Below, piece by piece: positions 49,331-57,216 of a stretch of DNA of 64,000 nucleotides (position 1 is the first letter of the stretch; the number at the start of each line of letters is the position of its first letter). The notes under the pieces were generated by a model. It made no database searches, was not told the DNA's origin, and worked only from the letters and a program-made list of their open reading frames with translations. The position numbers and the translations under genes are program-made. Origin of the DNA: Acidipropionibacterium virtanenii (lineage in GTDB: Bacteria > Actinomycetota > Actinomycetes > Propionibacteriales > Propionibacteriaceae); NCBI RefSeq assembly GCF_003325455.1, contig NZ_CP025198.1, positions 1,860,001 through 1,924,000 on the forward strand, written 5' to 3'.

Positions 49331-49906
49331 CTAGTGGATCCGGCGCGTGGCGCGGCGGGCCGCCAGCTCATCCTCGCCGACGGATGCCTGCTCCTCGGCA
49401 TGCGCGTGCTCGCGGGGAAGCTGGGCCAGGCAGCCCTGGACATCGCGCCACACCGCCCCCAGCGCGATGGCGAACATGCCCTGTCCGCGGTGCAGCAGAT
49501 CGATGACCTCGTCGTCGCTGGTGCACTCGTAGACCGCCACACCGTCGCTCATCAGTGTGACCCCGGTCAGCTCCTGGTCCCCGTTGTCGCGGAGATGATC
49601 GATCGCAGTACGGATCTGGGCGAGCGCCACACCGGCGTCCAGCAGCCGCTTGACGACCTTGAGCATGAGGATGTCGCGGAATGAGTAGAGGCGTTGGCTG
49701 CCCGAGCCGCTGGCCCCTCGGATCGACGGGCGGACCAGCCCGGTGCGGGCCCAGTAGTCCAGCTGACGGTAGGTGATGCCGGCGGCGCCCGAGGCCACCG
49801 GACCCCGGAACCCGATATTGCCGGGCAGCGGTGAGAAGTCCCCCTCGAACAGCGCCTCCTGGGCATGCCGCGGGACCTGCACCTGCGCCGACGCGCCTTC
49901 GACCAT
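49331..49906 (-). CDS. MerR-family regulator, Rv1830 (ResR/McdR) type
   Basis: 191 residues from ATG 49906, which has GAGGATGAGG upstream; GTG 49930 is an alternative. The MerR HTH is SGAAGITYRQLDYWARTGLVRPSIRGASGSGSQRLYSFRDILMLKVVKRLLDAGVALAQIRTAIDHL. It occupies the position of Mycobacterium Rv1830 in a conserved gene block; that protein influences cell growth and division. The C-terminal domain TLMSDGVAVYECTSDDEVIDLLHRGQGMFAIALGAVWRDV is characteristic of this orthologue group. A promoter with TTGACC-N17-TACCTT lies upstream at 50049-50077. Confidence 0.9.
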   Translation of the reverse strand: MVEGASAQVQVPRHAQEALFEGDFSPLPGNIGFRGPVASGAAGITYRQLDYWARTGLVRPSIRGASGSGSQRLYSFRDILMLKVVKRLLDAGVALAQIRTAIDHLRDNGDQELTGVTLMSDGVAVYECTSDDEVIDLLHRGQGMFAIALGAVWRDVQGCLAQLPREHAHAEEQASVGEDELAARRATRRIH

Positions 49907-50048
49907 GGCCTCATCCTCATGCTCTGGCACCGCCCCGGTGGCGGCCCCTTGTGCCCACAGACGCTACGACCATCGCAGGACCAGACCCCAGAGCCACGCC
50001 GCGCCCCTGCGGCAGAACCCTCAGAAATTCTGTCAACATGACGATGAC

Positions 50049-50077
50049 AAGGTAATCCGCTGCATTTGAGGGGTCAA
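50049..50077 (-). promoter_or_regulatory. Sigma-70-like promoter of the Rv1830-type merR gene
   Basis: On the minus strand TTGACC (50072-50077), a 17-nt spacer and TACCTT (50049-50054). The expected transcript would have a leader of about 135 nt before the ATG at 49906. The A+T content of 50011-50065 is high for this genome. Confidence 0.6.
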
Positions 50078-50097
50078 GTGAAGGTGGAGGGTTGGGG

Positions 50098-50559
50098 TCA
50101 GTCCTCGAAGTCGTCGGGACTGACGTGGTCGAGGAACTCCTTGAACCTCTCCACCTCGTCCTGCGGGGACTCATCCAGAAGGATACCGGACTCCTCCAGC
50201 AGCTCCTCGGGGCAGGTCACCGCCGCACCCAATCTGACCGCGACCGCCACCAGATCAGACGGCCTGGCGGTGATGGTGCGTCCTGCGAGTCGCATCTCGC
50301 CGTGCCACACGCCGTCGACGACCGCGGTGATGACCAGCTCGGGACGAGGATGCCCCAGCTCGACCAGCAGCGACGCCAGCAGGTCATGGGTCAACGGACG
50401 TGCCGGGACCAGGCCGTCACGGGCCTGGGCGATCGACGCGGCCTCGGCGGCACCGATCCACAGTGCCAGGTGGCGGGCGCCTCCGGCCTCCTTCATGAGG
50501 AGGATCGGGGACTGCGAGATCTGGTCCAGCCGGATACCCACGACCTCAAGTTCGACCAT
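50098..50559 (-). CDS. Bifunctional nuclease family protein (DUF151, Rv1829 type)
   Basis: 153 residues from ATG 50559; TAGGCT ends exactly 6 nt before it. Family features: MVELEVVGIRLDQISQSPILLMKEAGGARHLALWIGAAEAASIAQARDGLVPARPLTHDLLASLLVELG, VVDGVWHGEMRLAGRTITARPSDLVAVAVRLGAAVTCPEELLEESGI. DUF151 proteins were reported as nucleases with DNase and RNase activity in plants, and the bacterial role is uncertain. Its position between two merR genes is conserved with Mycobacterium. Confidence 0.9.
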   Translation of the reverse strand: MVELEVVGIRLDQISQSPILLMKEAGGARHLALWIGAAEAASIAQARDGLVPARPLTHDLLASLLVELGHPRPELVITAVVDGVWHGEMRLAGRTITARPSDLVAVAVRLGAAVTCPEELLEESGILLDESPQDEVERFKEFLDHVSPDDFED

Positions 50560-50626
50560 GGCCACAGCCTACCGTCGCCACGGCCGGGCCCCGGAGTTCG
50601 TCACCGGCCGGCCGGTACCGGATCGG

Positions 50627-51316
50627 TCAGTGCTCCAGCAGGTCGTAGACCATCGCCGCATGGGCGTGCAGCACCAGCTGGGTGACCTGCGAGGCGATCT
50701 CTCCGGCCTCCTGCTGGTGGCGGATATGCGGCAGAACGGTCTGCTCGATCATCCCGGCCTCCCGTTCGGCGGCCTGTCTCAGGGCCCGCAGATGGCGGGT
50801 GTCCATGCCGAAGGCGCGCAGCCGTCGTGACGCCACGCAGACCATAAGCGCCTCCTGGCCGTACCAGTCCTGGCCCCTCTTGGTGCGCACCAGCTGGTGG
50901 CGCTCCAGCTCGACCAGCTGGGCCTCGGTGATGCCACTGGCGCGGATCAGCTCGCGTCGTTTCAGCTTGATCGGCCCGCGCGGCCGGTTCAGATCGACAT
51001 GCTCCTCATCGACATCGGATCCCACGCCCCCCGGGGGTGCCGGCTGGTCGACCGCGGGAGGCTCCTCGCCACGGTCGATCATCGCCAGGTGCTCGCGGAT
51101 CACCTTCAGCGGCTGGAAGTTGTCCCTCTGGCAGGTGAGGATGTAGCGCAACCGGTCGACATCGGATCTGGAGTACTTGCGATATCCCGAAGGAGCCCGC
51201 TCCGGGCTCAGCAGACCCTCCGACTCAAGGAATCGGATCTTCGAGATGGAGAGGTCGGGGAAGTCCGGCTTGAGGAGCTTCATCACCTGACCGATGCTCC
51301 GCACCGGCCCTGGCAT
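50627..51316 (-). CDS. ftsR: MerR-family cell-division regulator FtsR (Rv1828 type)
   Basis: 229 residues. The MerR HTH is RSIGQVMKLLKPDFPDLSISKIRFLESEGLLSPERAPSGYRKYSRSDVDRLRYILTCQRDNFQPLKVIREHL. The second domain (PIKLKRRELIRASGITEAQLVELERHQLV) is another HTH-like segment found in this orthologue. In Corynebacterium FtsR activates ftsZ; the Mycobacterium orthologue is Rv1828. The ATG overlaps the garA stop (ATGA), so it is cotranslated with garA. Confidence 0.92.
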   Translation of the reverse strand: MPGPVRSIGQVMKLLKPDFPDLSISKIRFLESEGLLSPERAPSGYRKYSRSDVDRLRYILTCQRDNFQPLKVIREHLAMIDRGEEPPAVDQPAPPGGVGSDVDEEHVDLNRPRGPIKLKRRELIRASGITEAQLVELERHQLVRTKRGQDWYGQEALMVCVASRRLRAFGMDTRHLRALRQAAEREAGMIEQTVLPHIRHQQEAGEIASQVTQLVLHAHAAMVYDLLEH

Positions 51317-51822
51317 CAGTGCAGTCCGCGCCCGCCGGTGTGGAAGGTCATCCGGAACTTGCCGATCTGCACCTCGTCCCCGTCGCGCAGCAACGCCGAG
51401 CCGTCGACCAGGGTGCGGTTGACGTAGGTGCCGTTGAGACTGCCCTGATCCTCCACGTAGACGTGGCCGTCCTTGAGGATGAACTTCACATGATGCCTGG
51501 AGACGGTGATGTCGTCGAGGAAGATGTCGGAGTGGGTGCTCCGGCCCGCCGTGGTGACCTCCTGGTCCAGCAGGAACCGGGAGCCCACGTTGGGGCCACG
51601 CTGCACCACCAGCAGGGCAGTGCCCTCCGGCAGCTCCTCGATCGCCGACAGCGCGTCACCGGACAGCGCGGGGGCATCGGCGACGACCTCCTCGGTCATC
51701 ACCGGGATCACGCCGGTGTTGTCACCGGGGATGTCGGCGGCAGCCCCCAGCCTCGCGCCGCAGCGCGAGCAGAAATTGGCGTCGCCGGCATTGGCCTGCC
51801 CACACCTCTGGCACTCGTTCAT
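51316..51822 (-). CDS. garA: GarA/OdhI-like FHA protein with N-terminal zinc ribbon
   Basis: 168 residues. The FHA domain (about 65-160) reads GTALLVVQRGPNVGSRFLLDQEVTTAGRSTHSDIFLDDITVSRHHVKFILKDGHVYVEDQGSLNGTYVNRTLVDGSALLRDGDEVQIGKFRMTFHTG, very close to GarA. GarA/OdhI inhibits 2-oxoglutarate dehydrogenase and stimulates glutamate synthesis, switched by PknB/PknG phosphorylation of an N-terminal ETTS motif. Here that motif is not visible; instead MNECQRCGQANAGDANFCSRCGARL is a double-CxxC zinc ribbon, followed by DNTGVIPVMTEEV, where a threonine could serve as the site. It is cotranslated with ftsR. Confidence 0.92.
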   Translation of the reverse strand: MNECQRCGQANAGDANFCSRCGARLGAAADIPGDNTGVIPVMTEEVVADAPALSGDALSAIEELPEGTALLVVQRGPNVGSRFLLDQEVTTAGRSTHSDIFLDDITVSRHHVKFILKDGHVYVEDQGSLNGTYVNRTLVDGSALLRDGDEVQIGKFRMTFHTGGRGLH

Positions 51823-51881
51823 CTCGCCGTCCTCGCTCTCAATACGTATGGAAATCCATCATGCCCGCCCCGCCAAGGAAC

Positions 51882-52271
51882 TCACCTCTGCTCGATCAGC
51901 GCACCGTAGGAGTCGGCGTCGAGCAGATCGTCCAGCTCTGTGGGATCCTCGATCTCCACGGCCACCAGCCAGCCGTCGCCGAACGGATCGGCGGCGATCT
52001 CCGTGGGACTGTCAGCGGCCACCGCGTTCACCTCGACGAGCTCGCCGCCGATCGGGGCCTCGATATCCACCGAGTCCTCGTCGGTCTCGATCTCCGCGAG
52101 CACATCGCCGCGGACGAGCTCTGCGCCGACCTCCGGAAGACTGATCCCCTGGATTCCGCCGAACCGCGCCACGGCGGTCTCGGTGAGTCCGATGCGGACC
52201 CGATCACCGTTACCCGGACGGACCCACAGATGGTCCTCTGTGTACTGGAGATCCTCGGGCAGATCTGCCAT
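51882..52271 (-). CDS. gcvH: GcvH-like protein lacking the lipoyl-lysine
   Basis: 129 residues with the GcvH fold and order: DLQYTEDHLWVRPGNGDRVRIGLTETAVARFGGIQGISLPEVGAELVRGDVLAEIET.. IEAPIGGELVEVNAVAADSPTEIAADPFGDGWLVAVEI. In functional GcvH the lipoate is carried by Lys in the ESVKAVSDLYSPVSGEV hairpin. The equal-length segment here is ETDEDSVDIEAPIGGEL, with Glu at the Lys position; the whole protein contains no lysine. It cannot be lipoylated. It holds the place of Rv1826 next to garA. No gcvP or gcvT is in the window. AGGAGG precedes the ATG. A structural or regulatory role is inferred. Confidence 0.9.
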   Translation of the reverse strand: MADLPEDLQYTEDHLWVRPGNGDRVRIGLTETAVARFGGIQGISLPEVGAELVRGDVLAEIETDEDSVDIEAPIGGELVEVNAVAADSPTEIAADPFGDGWLVAVEIEDPTELDDLLDADSYGALIEQR

Positions 52272-52391
52272 GGCGGGAGCCTCCTGGAGTGCCGTGGGTC
52301 CGCGGGGACCGGGGGTGGGTGCGCGGCTGGCGCCGCGTCGTGTCCAACATTAGCCGTCCCGCGGTGCGGTGGGGACCAGGTGACGGCCGCA

Positions 52392-53150
52392 TCACCTCAC
52401 AGGTGTCGCATGGGACAGCGGTCGCGGGGTCGCCACGGCGTCGATGCGCACCTGCTGGGACGGGGTGATCGTGACGGTCGCTCCGACCTGGGCGGCCTGC
52501 ATCTGGGAGACCATGCCGCCGCGGAACTTGGCCCCCTCCTCCAGGGAGTGCGGGTCGCCGATCGCGGTGATGGTGATCGGACGCGTCACGGCTCTTCCGG
52601 AGACGGTCAGGCCGTCGGCCCCGGAGGCGAACCAGGTGCTGGCGACGACGCGCACCGAACCGTTGATGGCCAGCGCCTCGGCACCTGCGTCGCGCAGCTC
52701 CTCCACGGCGTCGAGAATCATGTCGGAGGAGACCTTGGACCGGGGATCCTCGATGCGGATCGTCACCCCGGGGCCGGCCACCGGCACGGTGCCCTCCAGC
52801 ACCTTCAGCTGGGACAGCCGGCGGGCGGCCTGAGCCTGGGCGGCCCGCCGCGAGTCGGCCCCCGACTCGAGCTGCCGCTGGGTCTCGCGCAGGTCGGCAA
52901 GTTCTGAGTCGAGCTGTCGCGACGACGTCGACAGGGAGTCGAGCATCGACACCAGATCGGCGCGCCGCATCGTGGCGAAGGGATCCTGGTGGTCCCGGGA
53001 ACGCATCTGGGCGACGACCGCGAAAGCGCACAGGCACAGGATGACCGCGACCAGTCCCTGAGCCTTCGAGGGCCGCAGCAGGTCGCGGCGCCTGCCGCCG
53101 GTCTCGGGCTCCTCGCTCGGCCGAGGGTCGGTCTTCCGGCGCTCAGGCAT
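52392..53150 (-). CDS. DUF881 membrane-anchored protein (Rv1825 type)
   Basis: 252 residues from ATG 53150. A cytoplasmic N-terminus (PERRKTDPRPSEEPETGGRRR) precedes one membrane helix (AQGLVAVILCLCAFAVVAQM), a coiled coil (VSMLDSLSTSSRQLDSELADLRETQRQLESGADSRRA) and an extracytoplasmic DUF881 domain (VPVAGPGVTIRIEDPR, LDAVEELRDAGAEALAINGSVRVVASTWF, ITITAIGDPHSLEEGAKFRGGMVSQM). DUF881 proteins resemble components that flank sbp near division loci. It overlaps sbp by 8 nt and is the second of two DUF881 paralogues. Confidence 0.9.
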   Translation of the reverse strand: MPERRKTDPRPSEEPETGGRRRDLLRPSKAQGLVAVILCLCAFAVVAQMRSRDHQDPFATMRRADLVSMLDSLSTSSRQLDSELADLRETQRQLESGADSRRAAQAQAARRLSQLKVLEGTVPVAGPGVTIRIEDPRSKVSSDMILDAVEELRDAGAEALAINGSVRVVASTWFASGADGLTVSGRAVTRPITITAIGDPHSLEEGAKFRGGMVSQMQAAQVGATVTITPSQQVRIDAVATPRPLSHATPVR

Positions 53151-53475
53151 GCAGCACCGCCCTGCGGATCGCGGCGGCGTTGGTGAAGATGCGGATGCCG
53201 AGCACCACGACCACGGCCGTCGACAGCTGGGAGCCGACCCCGATCTGGTCTCCCATCCACACGATGAGGGCCGCGATCGCGACATTGGACAGGAAGGACA
53301 CGACGAAGACCCGGTCGGAGAAGGTGTGGCTCAGGTAGGAGCGGCAGGCCCCGAACAGGGCATCGAGGGCGGCGACGATCATGATCGGCAGATAGGGCTG
53401 CAACCAGACCGGGATGCTCGGGTTGAGCACCACCCCGAGCACGATACCGACGATCAGGCCGATGACTGCTAGCAC
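53143..53475 (-). CDS. sbp: Small basic protein Sbp (DUF1290)
   Basis: 110 residues with three membrane segments: MLAVIGLIVGIVLGVVLNPSIP, LQPYLPIMIVAALDALFGACRSYL, and VFVVSFLSNVAIAALIVWMGDQIGVGSQLSTAVVVVLGIRIFTNAAAIRR. This matches the Sbp/DUF1290 family found next to DUF881 genes in Mycobacterium (Rv1824) and near ftsZ in Firmicutes. The GTG start is internal to the operon, and the stop overlaps the downstream DUF881 gene. Confidence 0.92.
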   Translation of the reverse strand: MLAVIGLIVGIVLGVVLNPSIPVWLQPYLPIMIVAALDALFGACRSYLSHTFSDRVFVVSFLSNVAIAALIVWMGDQIGVGSQLSTAVVVVLGIRIFTNAAAIRRAVLHA

Positions 53476-53572
53476 CTGGGTCCCCTTCCACCGACCACCG
53501 CGGTCGGTCGTGAATCCGTCCGTCCTGCATTCGATCCTGTCACCTCCGGGGCACTCCGGTCATCCACGGGGC

Positions 53573-54400
53573 TCACCTCGGGGTGGCAGCGGTGACGGTG
53601 GACCGGTCGCCGCCCGGCAGCCGCACGCTGGCGCGCGGAACCACCGAGTAGGCCACCGAGAAGTTGTTCTGGAGGTAGCTCATCCACTCCCCGCCGCTGT
53701 TCTGGGACAGGTCGGCCGGAAGACTGCGCGAGTCGCCGAGGGCGAGCACCCGGTAGGGCCTGGTGATCGAGGCGTAGTCGACGGTGATCGCCGATCCCGC
53801 GCCGCGGATCGAGGTGGTGGTGGTGACGCGGTGCCCGTTGACCGACACGGCCTCAGCTCCGGCCTGCCACAACCCGTTGACCAGCATGCGGAGGTCCTTG
53901 TCGACGATCCGCCCGTCCTCGGACCCGTCCGCGGAGTCGTCCAGGCGCACCTCGATGCCCTGCCCGGCCACCGGGGTGATCCCGGTGGCCCGCTCGGCCT
54001 CGCGCACCCGGGCGGACAGCGCCTGGCCGGCGGCGGCCGAGGAGCGCATGGCGCTCACCTGTCGGCGCACCTGGTTCACCCGGCTCTGCTGTGTGGACTG
54101 GTGTGCCCCGGCCGACTCGATCCGGTTGATGAGGTCCTCGCGCTCCTGGGTGGTGGCGGGCCGGTCCGTGGAGGTGGCCCGCCAGGCACCGCCGAGCATG
54201 ATCCCGGCCAGCACGAGGATCAGGACGGTGCCGATGATTCCGCGACCGGCCGGGGTGTGCGAGCCTCGGCGGTCGGTCGCGGTGAGGTATTCGGGCTCCA
54301 TCGCCTCCTCGCGGATCTGCCGCAGCAGGTCCATGCTGGCGTCGGGGCGGGCCCGGGGGGTGTGCCCCGGTCCCGCCTGATCGCCGGCGCCCGCGGTCAC
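53573..54400 (-). CDS. DUF881 membrane-anchored protein (Rv1823 type)
   Basis: 275 residues from GTG 54400, which overlaps the upstream gene's stop (GTGA). After a cytoplasmic N-terminus with MDLLRQIREEAMEPEYLTATDRR, a single membrane helix (GIIGTVLILVLAGIMLGGAW) leads to a coiled coil and an extracytoplasmic DUF881 domain (ATGITPVAGQGIEVRLDDSADG, DLRMLVNGLWQAGAEAVSVNGHRVTTTTSIRGAG, RPYRVLALGDSRSLPADLSQNSGGEWMSYLQ). It is the first DUF881 of the pair around sbp, in Mycobacterium order. Confidence 0.9.
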   Translation of the reverse strand: MTAGAGDQAGPGHTPRARPDASMDLLRQIREEAMEPEYLTATDRRGSHTPAGRGIIGTVLILVLAGIMLGGAWRATSTDRPATTQEREDLINRIESAGAHQSTQQSRVNQVRRQVSAMRSSAAAGQALSARVREAERATGITPVAGQGIEVRLDDSADGSEDGRIVDKDLRMLVNGLWQAGAEAVSVNGHRVTTTTSIRGAGSAITVDYASITRPYRVLALGDSRSLPADLSQNSGGEWMSYLQNNFSVAYSVVPRASVRLPGGDRSTVTAATPR

Positions 54401-55002
54401 CGCCCGACCTGTCCGCGCCGGGTGACCCGGGGCAGGGTCGTGCGGATGTGCCAGGTCTGGCGGGCGTACAGCAGACCGGCCCACCAGTACAGCACCGTGC
54501 CCCAGATCGCGAAGGCCCAGCCGATGACCCGGGCGACCGTCCATATCCCCGCACCCAGCTGGCCCAGCAGGACCAGCGGGAAGGAGTACAGCAGGCAGAA
54601 GGTGGCGGCCTTGCCGACGAAGTGCACCGGCAGGGAGGTGAATCCCCGGGTGCGCAGCACAGGGACCTGAGCCAGGAGGACCAGGTCCCGGGCCACCAGG
54701 ACGACCACCAGCCAGGCCGGGACGACGTCACGGACCATGAGCGCCACGATGGTCGACAGGATGTACAGCCGGTCGGCGGCCGGATCGAGGATCTGGCCGG
54801 CCCGGGAGACCTGGTGCCACCTGCGGGCGATCTTGCCGTCGAGCCAGTCCGACAGGCCCGCGGCTGCCAGCACGAGCACCGCCCAGCCGTCGGCACGGGG
54901 CCCCAGGACGAGCCACAGGAACACCGGAACGCCGAGCAGCCTCAGGATCGACAGACCGTTCGGCACGGTGCAGAACCGATCGGTGTCGTAGCTCGTCGTC
55001 AC
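54397..55002 (-). CDS. CDP-alcohol phosphatidyltransferase (Rv1822/PgsA2 type)
   Basis: 201 residues from GTG 55002 (TAGTGT 7 nt upstream). The CDP-alcohol motif is DWLDGKIARRWHQVSRAGQILDPAADRL (DG..AR..G...D...D). Several membrane helices follow (AWLVVVLVARDLVLLAQVPVL, FCLLYSFPLVLLG, VIGWAFAIWGTVLYWWAGLLY). It makes a phospholipid headgroup from CDP-diacylglycerol; whether the product is phosphatidylglycerol phosphate or cardiolipin is not resolved. It begins the operon running into the DUF881/sbp genes. Confidence 0.92.
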   Translation of the reverse strand: MTTSYDTDRFCTVPNGLSILRLLGVPVFLWLVLGPRADGWAVLVLAAAGLSDWLDGKIARRWHQVSRAGQILDPAADRLYILSTIVALMVRDVVPAWLVVVLVARDLVLLAQVPVLRTRGFTSLPVHFVGKAATFCLLYSFPLVLLGQLGAGIWTVARVIGWAFAIWGTVLYWWAGLLYARQTWHIRTTLPRVTRRGQVGR

Positions 55003-55049
55003 GCCACCAACACTAGAGGATGGACAGAAGCGATCCCGGCCCGGCGGGC

Positions 55050-56321
55050 TCAGCGCAGCGATCGGTCGCGCATCGCGGCCCGGTAGCGGCCCACCAGCCG
55101 GGGTCCCACACAGTTCCAGTCGAACTGGCGGGCGCGGCTCAGGCCCCGCTGCCGCAGGTCGTGCCCATGACCTGCCAGAGCCTGGTTGACCCCGCGGCAC
55201 AGCGCGGTGACGTCGCCGACCGGTGCGAGCCATCCGATCACCCCGCGGGAGTCGGTGACCACCTCCCGGAATCCTGACAGGTCGCTGGCCACCACGGCCG
55301 CCCCGGCGGCCATCGCCTCCACCAGGACGATGCCGAAGGACTCGCCCCCGGTGTTGGGGGCCAGATACACGTCGGAGGCGCCCAGAACCGCGTCGCGCTG
55401 CGGGTCGGGCAACGGCCCCAGGAAGCGGATCTGCTGGTGTGCCTCGGCGTCGTCGGGCGGATCGCCGGGGCCCACGACCACCGCCTCCAGATCCGGGTGG
55501 GCCAGACGGACCCGCTCGACGACGTCCTCGAACACGGCGAATCCCTTCCGTGGCTCCTCGAAGCGCCCCAGGAAGCAGATCCGCGGATGGTCGCCGCCGC
55601 GCCAGCGGCCCGGCGGGGCCCAGGCCGAGGCGAGCGGGCCGGTGTCCACGCCGTTCCCGATGATCATCGGGTCGACTCTCCAGTAGCGGCGGGCGGCCTC
55701 GGCCGCCGCACCCGAGACGGCCACCGCCTCGTCGATGCGCGCCACCGAGCCGGGGGCGAGCCGCCTGGCGGCGCGCAGCACCGCCGAGTCGGCGAAGGCC
55801 GAGTCCTCGAAGGACGTGTGGAAGGTGGCCACCAGCGGGCGGTCGGCGTTCCACAGCGCCAGCAGGGAGCTGGAGGGGGTCAGCGGCTCGTGGAGGTGGA
55901 TGACGTCGAAGTACTGGGATTCCAGCCAGGCCCGGACCCGGGTGGCCGCACCCAGTCCGAAGCCGAGCCGGGCGACCGACCCGTTCGCGCGCACTGGCAC
56001 CGTCATCCCCGTGCTGGTGAAGCACTCCCGGGGCAGCCCGAGGCCCTCCAGGGTGCGGAGCCCCGGATGGCCGGGACCAAGGACGTGCACGACGTGCCCC
56101 TGGGAGCGCAGCCAGGAGGCCAGGCCCAGCACATGGTTCTGCACCCCTCCCGGCTGACTGAAGGAGTACGGGCAGACCAGCCCGATACTCAACCACTCCC
56201 CCCGCCGGCCGAGCGCCGTGGAGGGCTCAGGCCGGGCGGGTGTCATGCGGCGCAGCAGCGATTTCAGGTCGCGCAGGGCGGCGAGCCGGTTCCGGTCGAT
56301 ATGCGGGCGACGCCCCGTCAT
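55050..56321 (-). CDS. pimA: PimA, GDP-mannose:phosphatidylinositol alpha-mannosyltransferase
   Basis: 423 residues, GT4 GT-B fold. Signatures: LSIGLVCPYSFSQPGGVQNHVLGLASWLRSQGHVVHVLGPG (PimA N-terminus), VIHLHEPLTPSSSLLAL, EAVAVSGAAAEAARRY, NGVDTGPL, RICFLGRFEEPRKGFAVFEDVV, and the nucleotide-sugar loop VYLAPNTGGESFGIVLVEAMAAGAAVVASDLSGFREVV. It adds the first mannose to phosphatidylinositol on the cytosolic face of the membrane. The N-terminal 45 residues are a basic extension not found in all homologues. It overlaps patA (ATGA). Confidence 0.93.
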   Translation of the reverse strand: MTGRRPHIDRNRLAALRDLKSLLRRMTPARPEPSTALGRRGEWLSIGLVCPYSFSQPGGVQNHVLGLASWLRSQGHVVHVLGPGHPGLRTLEGLGLPRECFTSTGMTVPVRANGSVARLGFGLGAATRVRAWLESQYFDVIHLHEPLTPSSSLLALWNADRPLVATFHTSFEDSAFADSAVLRAARRLAPGSVARIDEAVAVSGAAAEAARRYWRVDPMIIGNGVDTGPLASAWAPPGRWRGGDHPRICFLGRFEEPRKGFAVFEDVVERVRLAHPDLEAVVVGPGDPPDDAEAHQQIRFLGPLPDPQRDAVLGASDVYLAPNTGGESFGIVLVEAMAAGAAVVASDLSGFREVVTDSRGVIGWLAPVGDVTALCRGVNQALAGHGHDLRQRGLSRARQFDWNCVGPRLVGRYRAAMRDRSLR

Positions 56322-57205
56322 GGTCTTACCCCGTCGAAGATCGGCTGGAACATGTGCCAGTCCTCCACATGGTCGCGTATCCGCATCGAGAACCACTCCG
56401 CCAGCCGTCCGGTGAGGACGCCGGCCCGGCTGCGGGCGGTCCCGGACGTCGGGGGTTCCAGGACCGGTGAGAAGTCGATCCTCATGTGGCCGGGATCGCT
56501 GTAGTGGCAGGCGGCCCCGATCAGCACGGCCCCGGTCATCACCGCCAGATGGGCGGGTCCCGGTGGGATCCGTCCGGGCACCGGGCCGCGCGCCGATCGC
56601 CACCGGATCGGGATCCCCGAACCGGAGAGGTCGCGATCGGCGACCAGGCAGACCAGCCGACCTGACGTGACGTCGTCGACAAGGCTTCTCATCACTGCGG
56701 GGTCGCGGTGGCCCTGAACCCGCATGCCGAGCCGGTTGCGGGTGCGCACGAAGAGGTCGAACTCCGGGTCGGGGAGGCGTTCGGCCACCGTGGTGACGGG
56801 CATCCCCTGACGGGCGACCCAGGCCCCGGCCAGATCCCAGGATCCCATGTGGGGCAGGGCCACGACGGCGCCGCGACCCTCGAAGGCGGCCCGGAGCCGT
56901 TTCAGCGCCACCGGGTCGCAGGTGACCGAGGAGGCGATGCGGTCGGGGGTCCAGCGGGGCAGCTGCATGGAGGTCACCTGGGTGCGGGCCCACGACTCCA
57001 CGGCCTCGCGGACCTGTCGGGGCGAGGGTCGGGAGCCGCTCATCACCTCTGCGTTGAGCATCCACTGACGCACCGGCCGGGCGGGCCGAGCGCCCATCAG
57101 GGTGCCGCCGGCCACCGAGACGGGTCTCCACACAGCCTTCGGGCAGTACGCCAGGCCGGCTGTGACGGCGGTCTCCAGACCGTGGCGCAGGTGTCCGGAT
57201 GCCAT
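56318..57205 (-). CDS. patA: Phosphatidylinositol mannoside acyltransferase (PatA family)
   Basis: 295 residues, LPLAT (lipid A acyltransferase-like) fold. The HxxxxD motif is ALPHMGSWDLAGAWVARQG; other family parts are TVAERLPDPEFDLFVRTRNRLGM and GRLVCLVADRDLSGSGIPIRW. PatA acylates the mannose of PIM1 or PIM2. ATG 57205 is chosen at the conserved N-terminus MASGHLRHGLETAVTAGLAYCP; a longer open frame upstream reads through pgsA1 in another frame and is not coding. It lies between pgsA1 and pimA, as in Mycobacterium. Confidence 0.92.
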   Translation of the reverse strand: MASGHLRHGLETAVTAGLAYCPKAVWRPVSVAGGTLMGARPARPVRQWMLNAEVMSGSRPSPRQVREAVESWARTQVTSMQLPRWTPDRIASSVTCDPVALKRLRAAFEGRGAVVALPHMGSWDLAGAWVARQGMPVTTVAERLPDPEFDLFVRTRNRLGMRVQGHRDPAVMRSLVDDVTSGRLVCLVADRDLSGSGIPIRWRSARGPVPGRIPPGPAHLAVMTGAVLIGAACHYSDPGHMRIDFSPVLEPPTSGTARSRAGVLTGRLAEWFSMRIRDHVEDWHMFQPIFDGVRP

Positions 57206-57216
57206 GGCCGGGCGCC

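Noticed and set aside
54397-56196. A 599-residue product joining PimA antisense-frame sequence to the CDP-alcohol transferase
   Set aside because: Only the last 201 residues match a family; the remainder is an out-of-frame reading of pimA.
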